64,000 nt of DNA from positions 18,647-82,646 of IMG/VR virus record IMGVR_UViG_3300013306_000002. One strand, written 5' to 3'. Position numbers and translations under genes: made by a program. This document shows, in pieces, positions 1-8,277 of this stretch. Numbering within the stretch: the stretch's first letter is position 1; each line of letters opens with the position of its first letter. A model generated the notes under the pieces. It ran no database searches, had not been told where the DNA came from, and saw only the letters and a program-made list of their open reading frames with translations. Origin of the DNA: a virus.

Positions 1-2
1 TC

Positions 3-137
3 TTCCAGACCGACCGGATCTGGACGCATGGCGCGACCCCGCTGCCGATTCGCGATGGGGTGTCGCTCAAGACCTCGCTTACGATTCCGGTCGACAACAT
101 CGCGGGCATGGTTCCCCAGCCGTTCCTGGAGCGCTAG
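3..137 (+). CDS. C-terminal fragment of an unknown protein
   Basis: An open frame enters from the left edge and ends at TAG 135-137, giving the last 44 residues of a protein that finishes with MVPQPFLER. The beta-prone composition and its position directly after the virion-like operon at the far end of the window make a structural protein possible, but the fragment is too short to identify. The next gene starts 3 bp downstream. Confidence 0.6.
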   Translation, partial: FQTDRIWTHGATPLPIRDGVSLKTSLTIPVDNIAGMVPQPFLER

Positions 138-140
138 GTA

Positions 141-893
141 ATGCTGGAGGCGACCGAAGTCATCATCCTGGCCCATGGCGCCGAGCGTCGCATGGGTGGC
201 CAGCAAGGCCCCCGCCAGCTCTTGCCGCTGCCCACGTGCGGTGGTGCGCCGATCCTATCGAGGACGCTGCGGCAACTGAGCGTGCTCTGGCCACAGGTCA
301 CCGCCACCGTGGTGGCGCCAATGGCTATCACGGACATGTTGTTCTCGCGCTGCCAGTGGCCGATCTATACCGTCTGTTTCGAGTTGCCGGCGCCCGGAAA
401 CTCGGCCCTGAAAGGCTTTGCTCGCTACCTCGAGCTCCGTGAGACTCAGGGGCGCCGATACCAGCGCACCATCGTGCTCCTGGGGGATGTGGTGTACTCC
501 TGGGACTGCCTACAGCAGATCTGGGAGATGTCCGCGGACTACGGGTTCGTCGGCACCCGAAACCTCTCGCTGTCGAAAGGCGACCTCTGGGGCGCTGGAT
601 GGTCAAGGCCGTACGAGGACTGGATGATGACCAAGTTGCGTGACGCCTTACTTCGGCATCCGCCGTTCGATGACGATCCCGAGCCGAGTCAACTCCGACG
701 CTGGATCAGCGGCATGCAGCGCGGGGATCTCGCGGACCATATCGCGAAACTGCGATGGGCGTCCCACTACGCATACGTGGACGACTACACGCACGACATC
801 GACATCCCGCACGATCTGGTGCTCCTACCCGATCTGTCCACGCTTGCGGCCGAGGACGATGCCAAGCACGGCGTGATCTGGACCAACCCGTGA
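141..893 (+). CDS. Nucleotidyltransferase-like GT-A fold protein
   Basis: The 250-residue product has the layout of sugar-nucleotide or MobA/IspD-type nucleotidyltransferases. An N-terminal ILAHGAERRMG followed by RQLLPL and PILSRTLRQL resembles the LAAGxGxRMG...PKxLLP...PILxRTL signature of that fold. A central LLGDVVYS could supply the metal-binding Asp, and the late DIDIPHDL matches the DIDTPEDL motif near the end of these enzymes. The usual second Ala of LAAG is His here. Family knowledge predicts transfer of a nucleotidyl group to a sugar phosphate or similar substrate; the substrate is unknown. The gene is first in a run of overlapping genes and its stop overlaps the next start (GTGA). 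Confidence 0.7.
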   Translation: MLEATEVIILAHGAERRMGGQQGPRQLLPLPTCGGAPILSRTLRQLSVLWPQVTATVVAPMAITDMLFSRCQWPIYTVCFELPAPGNSALKGFARYLELRETQGRRYQRTIVLLGDVVYSWDCLQQIWEMSADYGFVGTRNLSLSKGDLWGAGWSRPYEDWMMTKLRDALLRHPPFDDDPEPSQLRRWISGMQRGDLADHIAKLRWASHYAYVDDYTHDIDIPHDLVLLPDLSTLAAEDDAKHGVIWTNP

Positions 894-973
894 CTTGGCA
901 GATCTGGGCCGCCATCATCGGCTGTTTCATCGTCATCTGGGGCTGGCGGGATGCCAGTGGAAAGTCACCGTGA
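890..973 (+). CDS. Very small membrane peptide (27 aa)
   Basis: A GTG at 890 overlaps the stop of the previous gene (GTGA), and the frame encodes 27 residues dominated by one hydrophobic segment (WAAIIGCFIVIWGW) followed by a short polar tail. The stop again overlaps a GTG start (GTGA at 970). The coupling on both sides supports a real gene, but its function is unknown. A copy of the dispersed 15-bp pseudo-palindrome (950-964) lies in its 3' end. Confidence 0.45.
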   Translation: MTWQIWAAIIGCFIVIWGWRDASGKSP

Positions 974-1224
974 AGATCACGCAGCGCATCGACCGGGTTC
1001 TGTGGCCGTACTTGCGGAGCGGCCGGGTCTGCGCGACCCTGATGGTCGCCTATTTTCTAGGCAACGGCGTCATGGCGCTGCTCATGAAGCCGCTGTGGCT
1101 CGTGACGGTCTGCGACGTAGTAGCGCTGGCATTCGCCATGACATCCGTCGGGTCACGTCACAGGTACGTGCTATGGCGAGATTCACTCACTCGCGCGAGC
1201 CAGCGCAGGAGGATGTCGCAATGA
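970..1224 (+). CDS. Small membrane protein, two predicted TM segments
   Basis: GTG 970 is chosen because it overlaps the stop of the preceding mini-gene. The 84-residue product contains two hydrophobic stretches (about residues 18-36 and 42-58) and a strongly basic C-terminus ending RASQRRRMSQ. Its stop overlaps the ATG of the next gene (ATGA). The topology would suit a holin-like or virion membrane protein, but no family motif is recognised. Confidence 0.55.
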   Translation: MKITQRIDRVLWPYLRSGRVCATLMVAYFLGNGVMALLMKPLWLVTVCDVVALAFAMTSVGSRHRYVLWRDSLTRASQRRRMSQ

Positions 1225-1667
1225 TCAACATCGTCACGGATCTGCTCGGCAAGCGAGTCACCGTCAGCATGTGGATGACCAAGGGCTCCGCGCGGGATGC
1301 CGATGGCGACATGGTCCGCCTCATCACTGGGATCGTTCGCGCGATCGGGTCGGGCCCCGACTGCTTCATGATCCTGGTGCAGACCGAGATCGCCCACAAG
1401 GGGACCCGCAAGGTCGGCGCGCTCACCATGTTCTCCATCGGCCCCAGGGGCGGAGTGGAGGTGGTGCCAGAGATCGAGCCCCCTGGAATGCTTCAGTACC
1501 GCGGATTGGGGGCTCGCCTGCGCAAGATCAGGGCGGGCAAGGCCACCGGAGACGAGGAGCAAGTCGTCCTGGATGCGATGGAGCAGCTCTGGTGGACACT
1601 ATCCCAGGACGAGCGGGATGCGCTCGACAAGGAGGAGCCGACCTCCGATCCGCCCGGGGGCCCATGA
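1221..1667 (+). CDS. Hypothetical protein (148 aa)
   Basis: ATG 1221 is preceded by an AGGAGGA ribosome site at about 1206-1212 and overlaps the previous stop. The product has a beta-rich first half (VRLITGIVRAIG... FMILVQTEI) and a charged helical second half ending in Pro/Gly. No family was recognised. Its TGA overlaps the ATG of the DNA methyltransferase gene. Confidence 0.6.
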   Translation: MINIVTDLLGKRVTVSMWMTKGSARDADGDMVRLITGIVRAIGSGPDCFMILVQTEIAHKGTRKVGALTMFSIGPRGGVEVVPEIEPPGMLQYRGLGARLRKIRAGKATGDEEQVVLDAMEQLWWTLSQDERDALDKEEPTSDPPGGP

Positions 1668-2656
1668 CGATCTGCCGCCCCATGATCGATCCTACGATCT
1701 CCGCGCACTACACGGGCGATGTCCGCGCGCTACTCAAGCGACTCCCCGACCGCTGCGTACAGACCTGCGTGACCTCGCCGCCCTACTGGGGACTTCGCTC
1801 GTACCTCGATGACGACGATCCGATGAAGGAGTTCGAGATCGGACTTGAGGGCACCCCGGAGGAATACGTGGCGGTCATGGTGGAGGTGTTCGAGAAAGTG
1901 CGCAGGGTGCTACGGGATGACGGGGCGCTGTGGCTCAACATGGGGGACTGCTACGTCACGAACCCTCGCGGACCGGGAGGCGCCGAGCAGTCGACTCTCG
2001 AGGGGACCAGCAACGCCAAGCGGAGAGCGAAGGGGTCGGTGGACCCAAAGAACCTGCGCAAGTATGGTCACCAGGGCGCCCTCAAGCACAAGGACCTCGT
2101 CGGCATCCCCTGGATGGCCGCGTTCGCGCTGCGCGCCGATGGCTGGTACCTCCGCAGCGAGGTCATCTGGCACAAGCCGTCACCGATGCCCGAGTCGGTC
2201 ACGGACCGGCCGACGAAGGCGCACGAGCAGATCTTCCTGCTGAGCAAGAGCGCGTCGTACTTCTACGACGCGGACGCGATCGCGGAGCCTGCCGTACGCG
2301 GTGCAGCCGGATCGCGCTTCGATACCGGGAAGACCGCCGAACATCAACTCCGGCGCTCGTCATCGCGTGAGCGAGATGAGGTTGACATCCGCAACAAGCG
2401 CTCGGTCTGGACCGTCGCATCGCAGCCCTACGCCGGCGCCCACTTCGCCACCTTCCCGCCCGATCTGATCGAGCCCTGCATCCTGGCCTGCTCTCGCCCC
2501 GGTGACCTCGTGCTGGATCCGTTCTTCGGGTCGGGCACCACGGGTCAGGTCGCAGAGAAGCACGAGCGGCTGTGGATCGGCTTCGACATCAACCCCAAGT
2601 ACGCTGAGCTCGCCAAGGAACGAACGGCACAACGCAGCTTGCCACTATCAAGATAG
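1664..2656 (+). CDS. Site-specific DNA methyltransferase, beta class (N4-C or N6-A)
   Basis: The 330-residue protein carries TSPPYWG (residues 37-41 hold TSPPY, catalytic motif IV) near the N-terminus and DPFFGSGTT (285-293, SAM-binding motif I) near the C-terminus. This motif order defines beta-class amino-methyltransferases. S/TSPPY is commonest in N4-cytosine enzymes, though it also occurs in N6-adenine ones. The middle region (residues ~85-230) would be target recognition. The length is normal for a solitary phage enzyme. No restriction endonuclease gene is adjacent, so protection of viral DNA from host restriction is the likely role. Confidence 0.9.
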   Translation: MTICRPMIDPTISAHYTGDVRALLKRLPDRCVQTCVTSPPYWGLRSYLDDDDPMKEFEIGLEGTPEEYVAVMVEVFEKVRRVLRDDGALWLNMGDCYVTNPRGPGGAEQSTLEGTSNAKRRAKGSVDPKNLRKYGHQGALKHKDLVGIPWMAAFALRADGWYLRSEVIWHKPSPMPESVTDRPTKAHEQIFLLSKSASYFYDADAIAEPAVRGAAGSRFDTGKTAEHQLRRSSSRERDEVDIRNKRSVWTVASQPYAGAHFATFPPDLIEPCILACSRPGDLVLDPFFGSGTTGQVAEKHERLWIGFDINPKYAELAKERTAQRSLPLSR

Positions 2657-2669
2657 AAGGGAACTCTTC

Positions 2670-3137
2670 ATGAGAATTCTCGCGCTCGCACTCTGCATCG
2701 CCGCCTGCGTCAACGACGCTGCCACCGGAACATCCCGAGATCCGCTGTTGTTCGCCTCGGGGCCCAAGGCCTTCGAGGTGCTGGCCATGGCGCCGACGCT
2801 GCGCGGAATGGACCATCGCGCGATCGACTGCGGCGCGCCGGTCTCGGAGGCGGGGATTCTGACGTGCTCGCTGCTGGTGGCGTGCGCCCTGCCGATCGAT
2901 GTCTCCCTGGTGTCCGGCGGCATCGAATTCCCGGGTGACGCCGAACTCTTCACGAAGTGCCTGATGACAGTGTCCGCCGCGGAGATCTACGTGGCGTGGC
3001 TCATGGGACGACAACTCAGTCCGCGCGACCTCGCCCCGGCGTATAACAAGCTCAAGGGTCTGTTCTCTACGCGGATCGAGAAAGAGACCGCCAAAAGGGC
3101 GTACCTGCCGGCGCCTTCGTGGACGTCGCACGGGTGA
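2670..3137 (+). CDS. Putative lipoprotein (155 aa)
   Basis: ATG 2670 follows a GAAGGGA ribosome site. The N-terminus (MRILALALCIAACVN) is a short hydrophobic signal ending in an I-A-A-C lipobox with Cys at residue 13, so the mature protein could be lipid-anchored in a Gram-negative envelope. The rest has four further Cys residues and two hydrophobic patches, with no family recognised. Envelope modification or superinfection exclusion is speculation. The AAA gene starts immediately downstream. Confidence 0.6.
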   Translation: MRILALALCIAACVNDAATGTSRDPLLFASGPKAFEVLAMAPTLRGMDHRAIDCGAPVSEAGILTCSLLVACALPIDVSLVSGGIEFPGDAELFTKCLMTVSAAEIYVAWLMGRQLSPRDLAPAYNKLKGLFSTRIEKETAKRAYLPAPSWTSHG

Positions 3138-3145
3138 GTGGACTC

Positions 3146-3995
3146 ATGGCCACGCGCAAGATCGAACAGGCGATGCTCCTGCCGCTCGGCGAGGATGCGA
3201 GCCTCCTGGACCACGTCAAGGATCTCCGTCCGCTCACCGATCTCGTCCTGCCGGATGAGCCCCGCGGCGCGCTGGATCGCATCCTGGCCGAGAATTACCG
3301 GGCTGCAGATCTGCAGGCGCGCGGCCTTCGCCCGGCCAACCGCCTCCTGTTCCGGGGGCCGCCCGGATGCGGCAAGACCGTGGCGGCCGGTGGCCTAGCG
3401 CTGGCGCTGGGTATTCCGCTGGTTGTTGTTCGGCTCGATGGCCTCATCGACCAGTACCTAGGGAACACCTCCAAGAACCTCCGCAAGGTGATCGACTTCG
3501 CCCACGCTCAGCGCGTGGTCCTGTTCCTGGATGAGGTGGACGCGATCGGGCGCGCGAGAAACGGCCGGCTTAATGACGTCGCGGAGATGAACCGCATCAC
3601 GAACTCGCTTTTGGTCATGCTCGAGGGGTTCGCGGTCCAGGCTCGCCCCTCCCCTTCCCTGCTGGTCGCCGCAACCAACCACCAGGACATGCTCGACGTG
3701 GCCATGGAGCGCCGGTTTGACCAGATCGTTCCCGAGGCCCACCGCCATCCAGGCAGCGGCGCTTCTGAAGCGGCTGGTAGAGCGCTACGACACCAGAACG
3801 ATTACCAAGCTGTCGCCGCCACCGTGGAAGGCATGGCCCAAACGACTGGCCGGGATGTCATTCGCGGACGTTGAGCGGCTGGCGCTTGACGCTGTCAAGT
3901 CGACCGCGATGGACGAGGCGCTAGGCATCGAACAGGCGCTGATTTCGGCGAAGACTACGCATAAGCGACGAGGGTCGCCGCGGGGACGGAGATGA
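3146..3995 (+). CDS. AAA+ ATPase, reading frame interrupted by an apparent +1 shift
   Basis: Starting at ATG 3146, the first frame shows Walker A GPPGCGKT (residues 71-78), Walker B VVLFLDEVDA (from about 124), sensor-1 AATNH and the arginine-finger segment RRFD. It then loses homology after about 3735 and stops at 3874. The +1 frame continues the fold with FPRPTAIQAAALLKRL and LAGMSFADVERLALDAV (lid domain) to a stop at 3995. A one-base insertion (natural, sequencing, or a programmed +1 slip near GTT CCC at ~3728-3733) explains both. The intact product would be about 282 residues. Role: ATP-driven remodelling of an unknown substrate. The 3' end overlaps the next gene by ATGA. Confidence 0.8.
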
Positions 3996-4303
3996 CGGGA
4001 ATCGCCTGTCCCGTGTGCTCCGGGGATACCTACGTCCTTGAAACGAGGACCTGCGACGGACAGGTCCGGCGGCGTCGCGGTTGTGTCAACCGCCAGGGGT
4101 GCACCGGCCGGGTGACCACGGTGGAGATGGCGGTTCCCACATCGCGTCGAGGTCTCAAACTGCTGTCCGACATGGTCATCGCCCCAAAGCTACTCTTCGC
4201 GAAACTGCTGGAGTTGCAGTCCATGATCGCCGAGGTCCGCGGATGCATCTCCTTGGACCCAGCCATAGACGAAACGGCTCCAGAGACCGAGGCGCCACAA
4301 TGA
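3992..4303 (+). CDS. Small zinc-ribbon protein (NrdR-zinc-finger-like N-terminus)
   Basis: The 103-residue product begins with CPVC, then RRRRGCVN and GC, an arrangement like the zinc ribbon of NrdR-type or Ogr-type regulators. The remainder is helical and lacks the ATP-cone of NrdR, so it is not an NrdR orthologue. It is coupled on both sides by ATGA overlaps. DNA or RNA binding is a plausible inference only. Confidence 0.55.
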   Translation: MTGIACPVCSGDTYVLETRTCDGQVRRRRGCVNRQGCTGRVTTVEMAVPTSRRGLKLLSDMVIAPKLLFAKLLELQSMIAEVRGCISLDPAIDETAPETEAPQ

Positions 4304-5541
4304 GCGCGCGCATCATCACGCTCCCGGCCGAGGCTGCCAAGATACTGATCGACAGCGGGCTGATGATCGTCGCCTCCGTGTCCGGCGGGAAGGACTCCAC
4401 CGCGCTGATCCTGGCGCTCTTGGAGGCCGTCGAGCGAGGCGAGATTCCACGCCACATGCTGCGGTTCGCGTTCGCCGACACCGGATGGGAGGCGCCCGAG
4501 ACCTACGCTTACCTGGACTACCTCCGCGAGAAGCTCGGCATCGAGATCGTGGTGGTGGGCGTGGAGGGCGGCATGCGCGCTCGCATCGCGCATCGTGCCG
4601 GATTCCCCGGCCGGATGCAGCGCTGGTGCACGCGCGAGCTCAAGATTGAGCCGCTGCGTGCCTACCATGACAGGTTGATCGAAGAGACCGGAATGGAGAC
4701 GGTGAGTGCCATGGGCATCCGGGCCGCCGAGAGCGAGTCCAGGGCCAAGATGGCGGAGTGGGAGGACGAGCCCGAAGGTCAGCGCTCGTGGGGCGGCTAC
4801 GTGTGGCGCCCTCTGCTGCAATGGACCATCGAGGACGTGCTCACCATTCACAACCGCCACGGCGTGAAGGTCAACCCGCTCTACCAGCGGGGCCACAACC
4901 GCGTCGGGTGCTACCCGTGCATCTTCGCCAGCAAGGAGGAGATCGCGCTCATCGCCGAGCATGCTCCCGACCGCATTGATGAGATCCGCCGACTCGAGGC
5001 GGACATGACAGCACTTCGAGCACAGCGAAACGAGGAGCGACCGGGGCGCTATACGCACGAAGCATCGTTCTTTCAAACCCAGCGCCAGGGGTTCACCGGA
5101 ATCGATGCGGTGGTGAAGTGGGCACGCACTGACCATGGTGGCAAGCAGTACGCGCTGTTCGCGCTACCCCCGCAGGGCGGATGCATGCGGTGGGGGATCT
5201 GCGACATGCCGGATGCCGAGGTAAGTCAGGAGCACCGAGACTGGGCTCAGGCCGCCGAGATCGTCATGGCGGAGCGCCCGGATCCGCTGGCGGTGAACCG
5301 GGCGGTCAGCGAGAACCCCGTCGAGGTCGCCCAGGCGTCCGAGGCGATCCGCGAGAAGCGCCGCGGCGAGCTCGATGACGAAGCAGATCCGGGGCGACCA
5401 TTCGTATGCGCCGTCTGTGGCTGGGAACAAGATTCCGATGTGCGGTGCTGTGGTCGGAGTACGTGTGGCTCGCCGCGCGTGGTCGCGATCTCGTTCGTCG
5501 AAAAAATATTTGGCCCTAACTGGCGAAGGAACTTCGAGTGA
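4300..5541 (+). CDS. PAPS reductase/DndC-family protein (SGGKDS PP-loop)
   Basis: The 413-residue protein has the PP-loop SVSGGKDST (SGGKDS at 28-33), then FAFADTGWE, and RMQRWCTRELKIEPLR, the Cys-containing motif of the phosphoadenosine phosphosulfate reductase family. A second half carries CYPC and two C-terminal CxxC-like pairs (CAVC...CCGRSTC) that could bind zinc or an Fe-S centre. Family members adenylate or reduce sulfur carriers. Phage versions are common, but their substrate is rarely known. Sulfur metabolism linked to nucleic-acid modification is an inference supported only by the nearby TGT/DpdA-like fragment and methyltransferase. Confidence 0.85.
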   Translation: MSARIITLPAEAAKILIDSGLMIVASVSGGKDSTALILALLEAVERGEIPRHMLRFAFADTGWEAPETYAYLDYLREKLGIEIVVVGVEGGMRARIAHRAGFPGRMQRWCTRELKIEPLRAYHDRLIEETGMETVSAMGIRAAESESRAKMAEWEDEPEGQRSWGGYVWRPLLQWTIEDVLTIHNRHGVKVNPLYQRGHNRVGCYPCIFASKEEIALIAEHAPDRIDEIRRLEADMTALRAQRNEERPGRYTHEASFFQTQRQGFTGIDAVVKWARTDHGGKQYALFALPPQGGCMRWGICDMPDAEVSQEHRDWAQAAEIVMAERPDPLAVNRAVSENPVEVAQASEAIREKRRGELDDEADPGRPFVCAVCGWEQDSDVRCCGRSTCGSPRVVAISFVEKIFGPNWRRNFE

Positions 5542-6104
5542 TGCGCTGGCGCGAGTCATGGCGAGCGGACCCCGCCGGGCGCCGTATCGCCGACAACCAC
5601 TACAACCGCCAGAAGGTGGGCGCCAACCAGTTCGTGCCGCCCGGCCGGTGCGTGGTGCTGGTCATCCACGACCACCAGGTGGACGCCGCAGCGCTGTGGG
5701 TGACCTCGTGGCCGTTCGGCGAGTACGTGAAGCACGCATGGCCCGGTACCTGGGTGTGCTCAGCGTTCCGCAACCAGCGGCGTGACCTCTTCCTGTCCTC
5801 GGACCTGATCGTCGAGGCGCTGGCAGCGACGAGGTTCTACTGGGAGCCGCCGCCTGAGGGCATCATCACGTTCATCGACCCGTCCAAGACCAAGCACAAG
5901 CGGGATCCCGGGCGCTGCTTCCTGAAGGCGGGATTCCACGTGTCCGGGAAGGCCCCTGCCGGGGGCACCATGCGCCCTGTGTGCATCTGCGATGGTAAGC
6001 CCCCCCGGACGGCGGGCGGCCTCGTAGCGCTCCACATGGCCACGTCGAGGTTGCCAGCGGAATGCTCACCGCTGGGGGCGCAGGCGAGCCTGGGGCTTGG
6101 CTGA
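5541..6104 (+). CDS. GNAT-like conserved phage protein
   Basis: ATG 5541 overlaps the previous stop (TGATG). The ~187-residue product contains DNHYNRQKVGANQF, ALWVTSWPFGEYVKHAWPG, CSAFRNQ, LSSDLI and FIDPSKTKHKRDPGRCFLKAGFHVSG, then GGLVAL. This pattern matches conserved phage proteins with an acetyltransferase-like fold that often follow PAPS-reductase-type genes. The function is unproven. The last ~15 residues look like read-through of a worn C-terminus. A weak copy of the dispersed pseudo-palindrome lies at 6050-6064. Confidence 0.6.
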   Translation: MRWRESWRADPAGRRIADNHYNRQKVGANQFVPPGRCVVLVIHDHQVDAAALWVTSWPFGEYVKHAWPGTWVCSAFRNQRRDLFLSSDLIVEALAATRFYWEPPPEGIITFIDPSKTKHKRDPGRCFLKAGFHVSGKAPAGGTMRPVCICDGKPPRTAGGLVALHMATSRLPAECSPLGAQASLGLG

Positions 6105-6123
6105 ATCGAACAAGGAGATCGCG

Positions 6124-6762
6124 ATGCAAACGACCGACGGCATTGTTCACATCCATCATGAGGCGGACTGGTCATCCACGGCGCTGGTGTCATGGCAACC
6201 GCCGGGAGTTGACCCAAGAGAAGTCTCCGTGGAGGCAGAGTTGCTGTGGGGCGACAACCACGGCCTGAGCCCAGATCTTCGGCTCCCTGCGCCTGTTCAT
6301 GTCAGGGCAGTTCGACTGGCGACTCGAGGTCGCGCGCAGTGGGAGCACGATCAGGTGCTGTCGCGTCCCGTTCCCGGGCGGGTGATGGTTCCGTGGTCCG
6401 CGCGCGACACGGAGAAGCGGCACGACCCGACCGATGCATGGCTGTTCGATATCGCCCTCGCGAATGACAGTTCCGGTCCCAGGGCGCCACGCCGGCGGAT
6501 CCCCGTGGGGTGGGTGGAGAACGTCGCGATCGCGATGTTCAACAACGGCCTCACCTCCAAGCCGTCCTCGGTCCTCGTCGACATCGGAGCGCCTCGCCGT
6601 GACCCCTGCACCTGCGGGAAGGCGTTCCATGACGGCGGGTGTCCGCAGGACGAGGTCTTCCCCAGGATCGGGCGACTCGCCATCAACCTGCAGCGAATCG
6701 ACAGGTTCATCGAGACGATGCAGGCGGCGAAGACTTCGACGGAACGGATCTTCGTCCCATGA
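6124..6762 (+). CDS. Hypothetical protein (212 aa)
   Basis: ATG 6124 is preceded by AAGGAG at 6111-6116, which is why it is preferred over the upstream TTG at 6097. The product has a beta-rich middle (PGRVMVPWSA...) and a late CTCGKAFHDGGCPQ segment that may bind metal. It ends in a helix. No family is recognised, and it is coupled to the next gene by ATGA. Confidence 0.55.
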   Translation: MQTTDGIVHIHHEADWSSTALVSWQPPGVDPREVSVEAELLWGDNHGLSPDLRLPAPVHVRAVRLATRGRAQWEHDQVLSRPVPGRVMVPWSARDTEKRHDPTDAWLFDIALANDSSGPRAPRRRIPVGWVENVAIAMFNNGLTSKPSSVLVDIGAPRRDPCTCGKAFHDGGCPQDEVFPRIGRLAINLQRIDRFIETMQAAKTSTERIFVP

Positions 6763-7274
6763 CCGAGGCCGACCTCCCCGGGAGGACGCCAGGCGCCCAG
6801 CGCCTGATCCGCGAGAACGGGCACATGATCGAGATCACCACGACTGCCGAGACGGGCTTCCACTCGGGGCGCGCTCGATACCGCCTGGAGTGTATCGACT
6901 GCGGGACCGTCTACAGCGCTGCCGTTATCCACGAGGCGACCACCGGCCCGGTCGAGCTCGTCAACCAGCACATCCAGAGCCGGCCGCGCATCTGGGTCGA
7001 TGGGCTCGACTGGAACAACACCGGACGCTGGGCCGTGGTCATGCTGATCGCCGGTTCCTCAGGGGAGGGGTGGACCGTCCACGCGTCCATCGGCGTGTCG
7101 CGGTGGGAATCTCAGGAGTACGCGACCGCGTACGCTGAGCGACGGCGCAAGGCTGGACTGGTTGCCACTGCGGTCCTCGATTGGGGCGACGATCTGAAGC
7201 AAGAGCACCTGTTCACCAACGCACGCGTGCGCGCCGCGCTGGAGGCCCAGGGCGTCTCGTTCCGGGGGTCGTGA
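6759..7274 (+). CDS. Hypothetical protein (171 aa)
   Basis: The start at 6759 overlaps the previous stop. The product contains one CIDC pair and a long beta/alpha region with several Trp residues. No catalytic motif was found. The stop overlaps the next ATG (TGATG at 7272-7276). Confidence 0.55.
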   Translation: MTEADLPGRTPGAQRLIRENGHMIEITTTAETGFHSGRARYRLECIDCGTVYSAAVIHEATTGPVELVNQHIQSRPRIWVDGLDWNNTGRWAVVMLIAGSSGEGWTVHASIGVSRWESQEYATAYAERRRKAGLVATAVLDWGDDLKQEHLFTNARVRAALEAQGVSFRGS

Positions 7275-7519
7275 TGCGAGAGTTCCTGCAGCAGCTCGCG
7301 GCTCGCCACGGCCTCAGCGCCGCTGCGCTGTTCGAGGCGTGGGCGGAGCGGGCGGCAATCCGCCAGCACCTCGCGGGATTCGGCCTGCGCGCGGCTGAAC
7401 TGTTCGCGATCGGCGACGTCGAGCAGATGTACAAGATCGGCCTGCATTGTCCGGAGTCCCTGCAGCGGTGGGTGAAGGGCGGCGATCGCGTCCGCCCATC
7501 CAAGGCGGCGACCGAGTGA
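7274..7519 (+). CDS. Small helical protein (81 aa)
   Basis: It is translationally coupled at both ends (TGATG). The 81 residues are almost wholly helical with many Ala/Leu (LQQLAARHGLSAAALFEAWAERAAI), and the end is basic. The helix-turn-helix-like spacing is weak. The function is unknown. It directly precedes the TGT/DpdA-like fragment. Confidence 0.5.
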   Translation: MREFLQQLAARHGLSAAALFEAWAERAAIRQHLAGFGLRAAELFAIGDVEQMYKIGLHCPESLQRWVKGGDRVRPSKAATE

Positions 7520-7941
7520 TGGCGGAGTTGATCGCCTACGCCGTGCGCACGGGGACCAAGCGGAACCTTGCTGGGCTCCGCGAGCTCGGGTGGCGACTGC
7601 TCGTTTCGGCGGCCGGGGTGCAGAGTACCGAGGGCTTCGAGGACCTGGGCATCGCGCTCGACAACGGCGCGTGGTCAGCGCGCGGCACCGGCGAGTACCC
7701 GGACCGCCTGAAGCGGTTGTTCATCCGACTGGTGGTGACGCTCGGCTCGATCGCCGACTGGGCGGTCCCGCCTGACATCGTCGCTGGCGGCACGGCGTCC
7801 CTCAACCTGTCGCTGCACTGGTTACCCTGGGTGCTCAAGCACTGCCGCCGCGCGCTGCTGGCCGTGCAAGACGGGATGGTCGTTGACCAGGTCCGCCCGC
7901 ACCTGGGTCCTGATGTCGGGGTGTTCGTGGGGGGAACCTGA
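7519..7941 (+). CDS. Truncated TGT/DpdA-like protein (queuine/7-deazaguanine transglycosylase family)
   Basis: The 140-residue product begins with YAVRTGTKRNLAGLRELGW and DNGAW, then DWAVPPDIVAGG, SLHWLPWV, LLAVQDGM and GVFVGGT. These correspond to conserved segments of phage DpdA-like and archaeosine/queuine transglycosylases, where PDIVAGG carries the substrate-binding Asp and GGT starts the phosphate-binding region. Family members continue for roughly another 100 residues after FVGG (the EWK...HVGR part), but a stop follows at once here. No continuation is visible in the other two frames, so the C-terminal half is absent and activity is doubtful. The family exchanges guanine for a 7-deazaguanine in DNA or tRNA. 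Confidence 0.65.
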   Translation: MAELIAYAVRTGTKRNLAGLRELGWRLLVSAAGVQSTEGFEDLGIALDNGAWSARGTGEYPDRLKRLFIRLVVTLGSIADWAVPPDIVAGGTASLNLSLHWLPWVLKHCRRALLAVQDGMVVDQVRPHLGPDVGVFVGGT

Positions 7942-7946
7942 TCCCC

Positions 7947-8225
7947 ATGACCGCTATCACGCGATGCGGGAAGTGCCTTCGGCGTGGCGAACACACATGG
8001 TGGTGTCCCGAGACTGAGATCGAAGTGGCGTGGGCGACGCTGGTGCGGATGGGATTCGCCACACCCGAGAGGGCGTTTCGCACTGGTTACGCCTTGGGCC
8101 TGCTGCACACTCGACTTGACCCAGCACCAGCGGCGGTCGGCCACGCACTGCTTGAACTGTCCCCGGCGGATTTAGTCAGGGTGCAGGCGTTTGCATCAGG
8201 GCCCTTCCTGGATGATACTAAATAG
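7947..8225 (+). CDS. Small Cys-containing protein (92 aa)
   Basis: The gene starts 5 bp after the previous stop. The N-terminus has CGKC...WWC, a likely metal site, followed by a helical domain with ALLELSPADLVRVQAF. The TAG stop lies inside the AT-rich palindrome at 8214-8237, which probably ends or controls this transcription unit. No family is recognised. Confidence 0.5.
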   Translation: MTAITRCGKCLRRGEHTWWCPETEIEVAWATLVRMGFATPERAFRTGYALGLLHTRLDPAPAAVGHALLELSPADLVRVQAFASGPFLDDTK

Positions 8226-8237
8226 TAATTTAGTATC
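8214..8237. promoter_or_regulatory. AT-rich perfect palindrome (operator or terminator)
   Basis: Arm GATACTAAAT (8214-8223) is the exact reverse complement of ATTTAGTATC (8228-8237), with AGTA between. It stands out as strongly AT-rich in a GC-rich genome. It overlaps the stop of the upstream gene and lies 40 bp before the ATG at 8278, which has its own AAGGAG. No T-tract follows, so an operator is at least as likely as a terminator. Confidence 0.6.
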
Positions 8238-8277
8238 ACGATTCCACCATAACCACGTGATTTCAAGGAGTTAGAGC

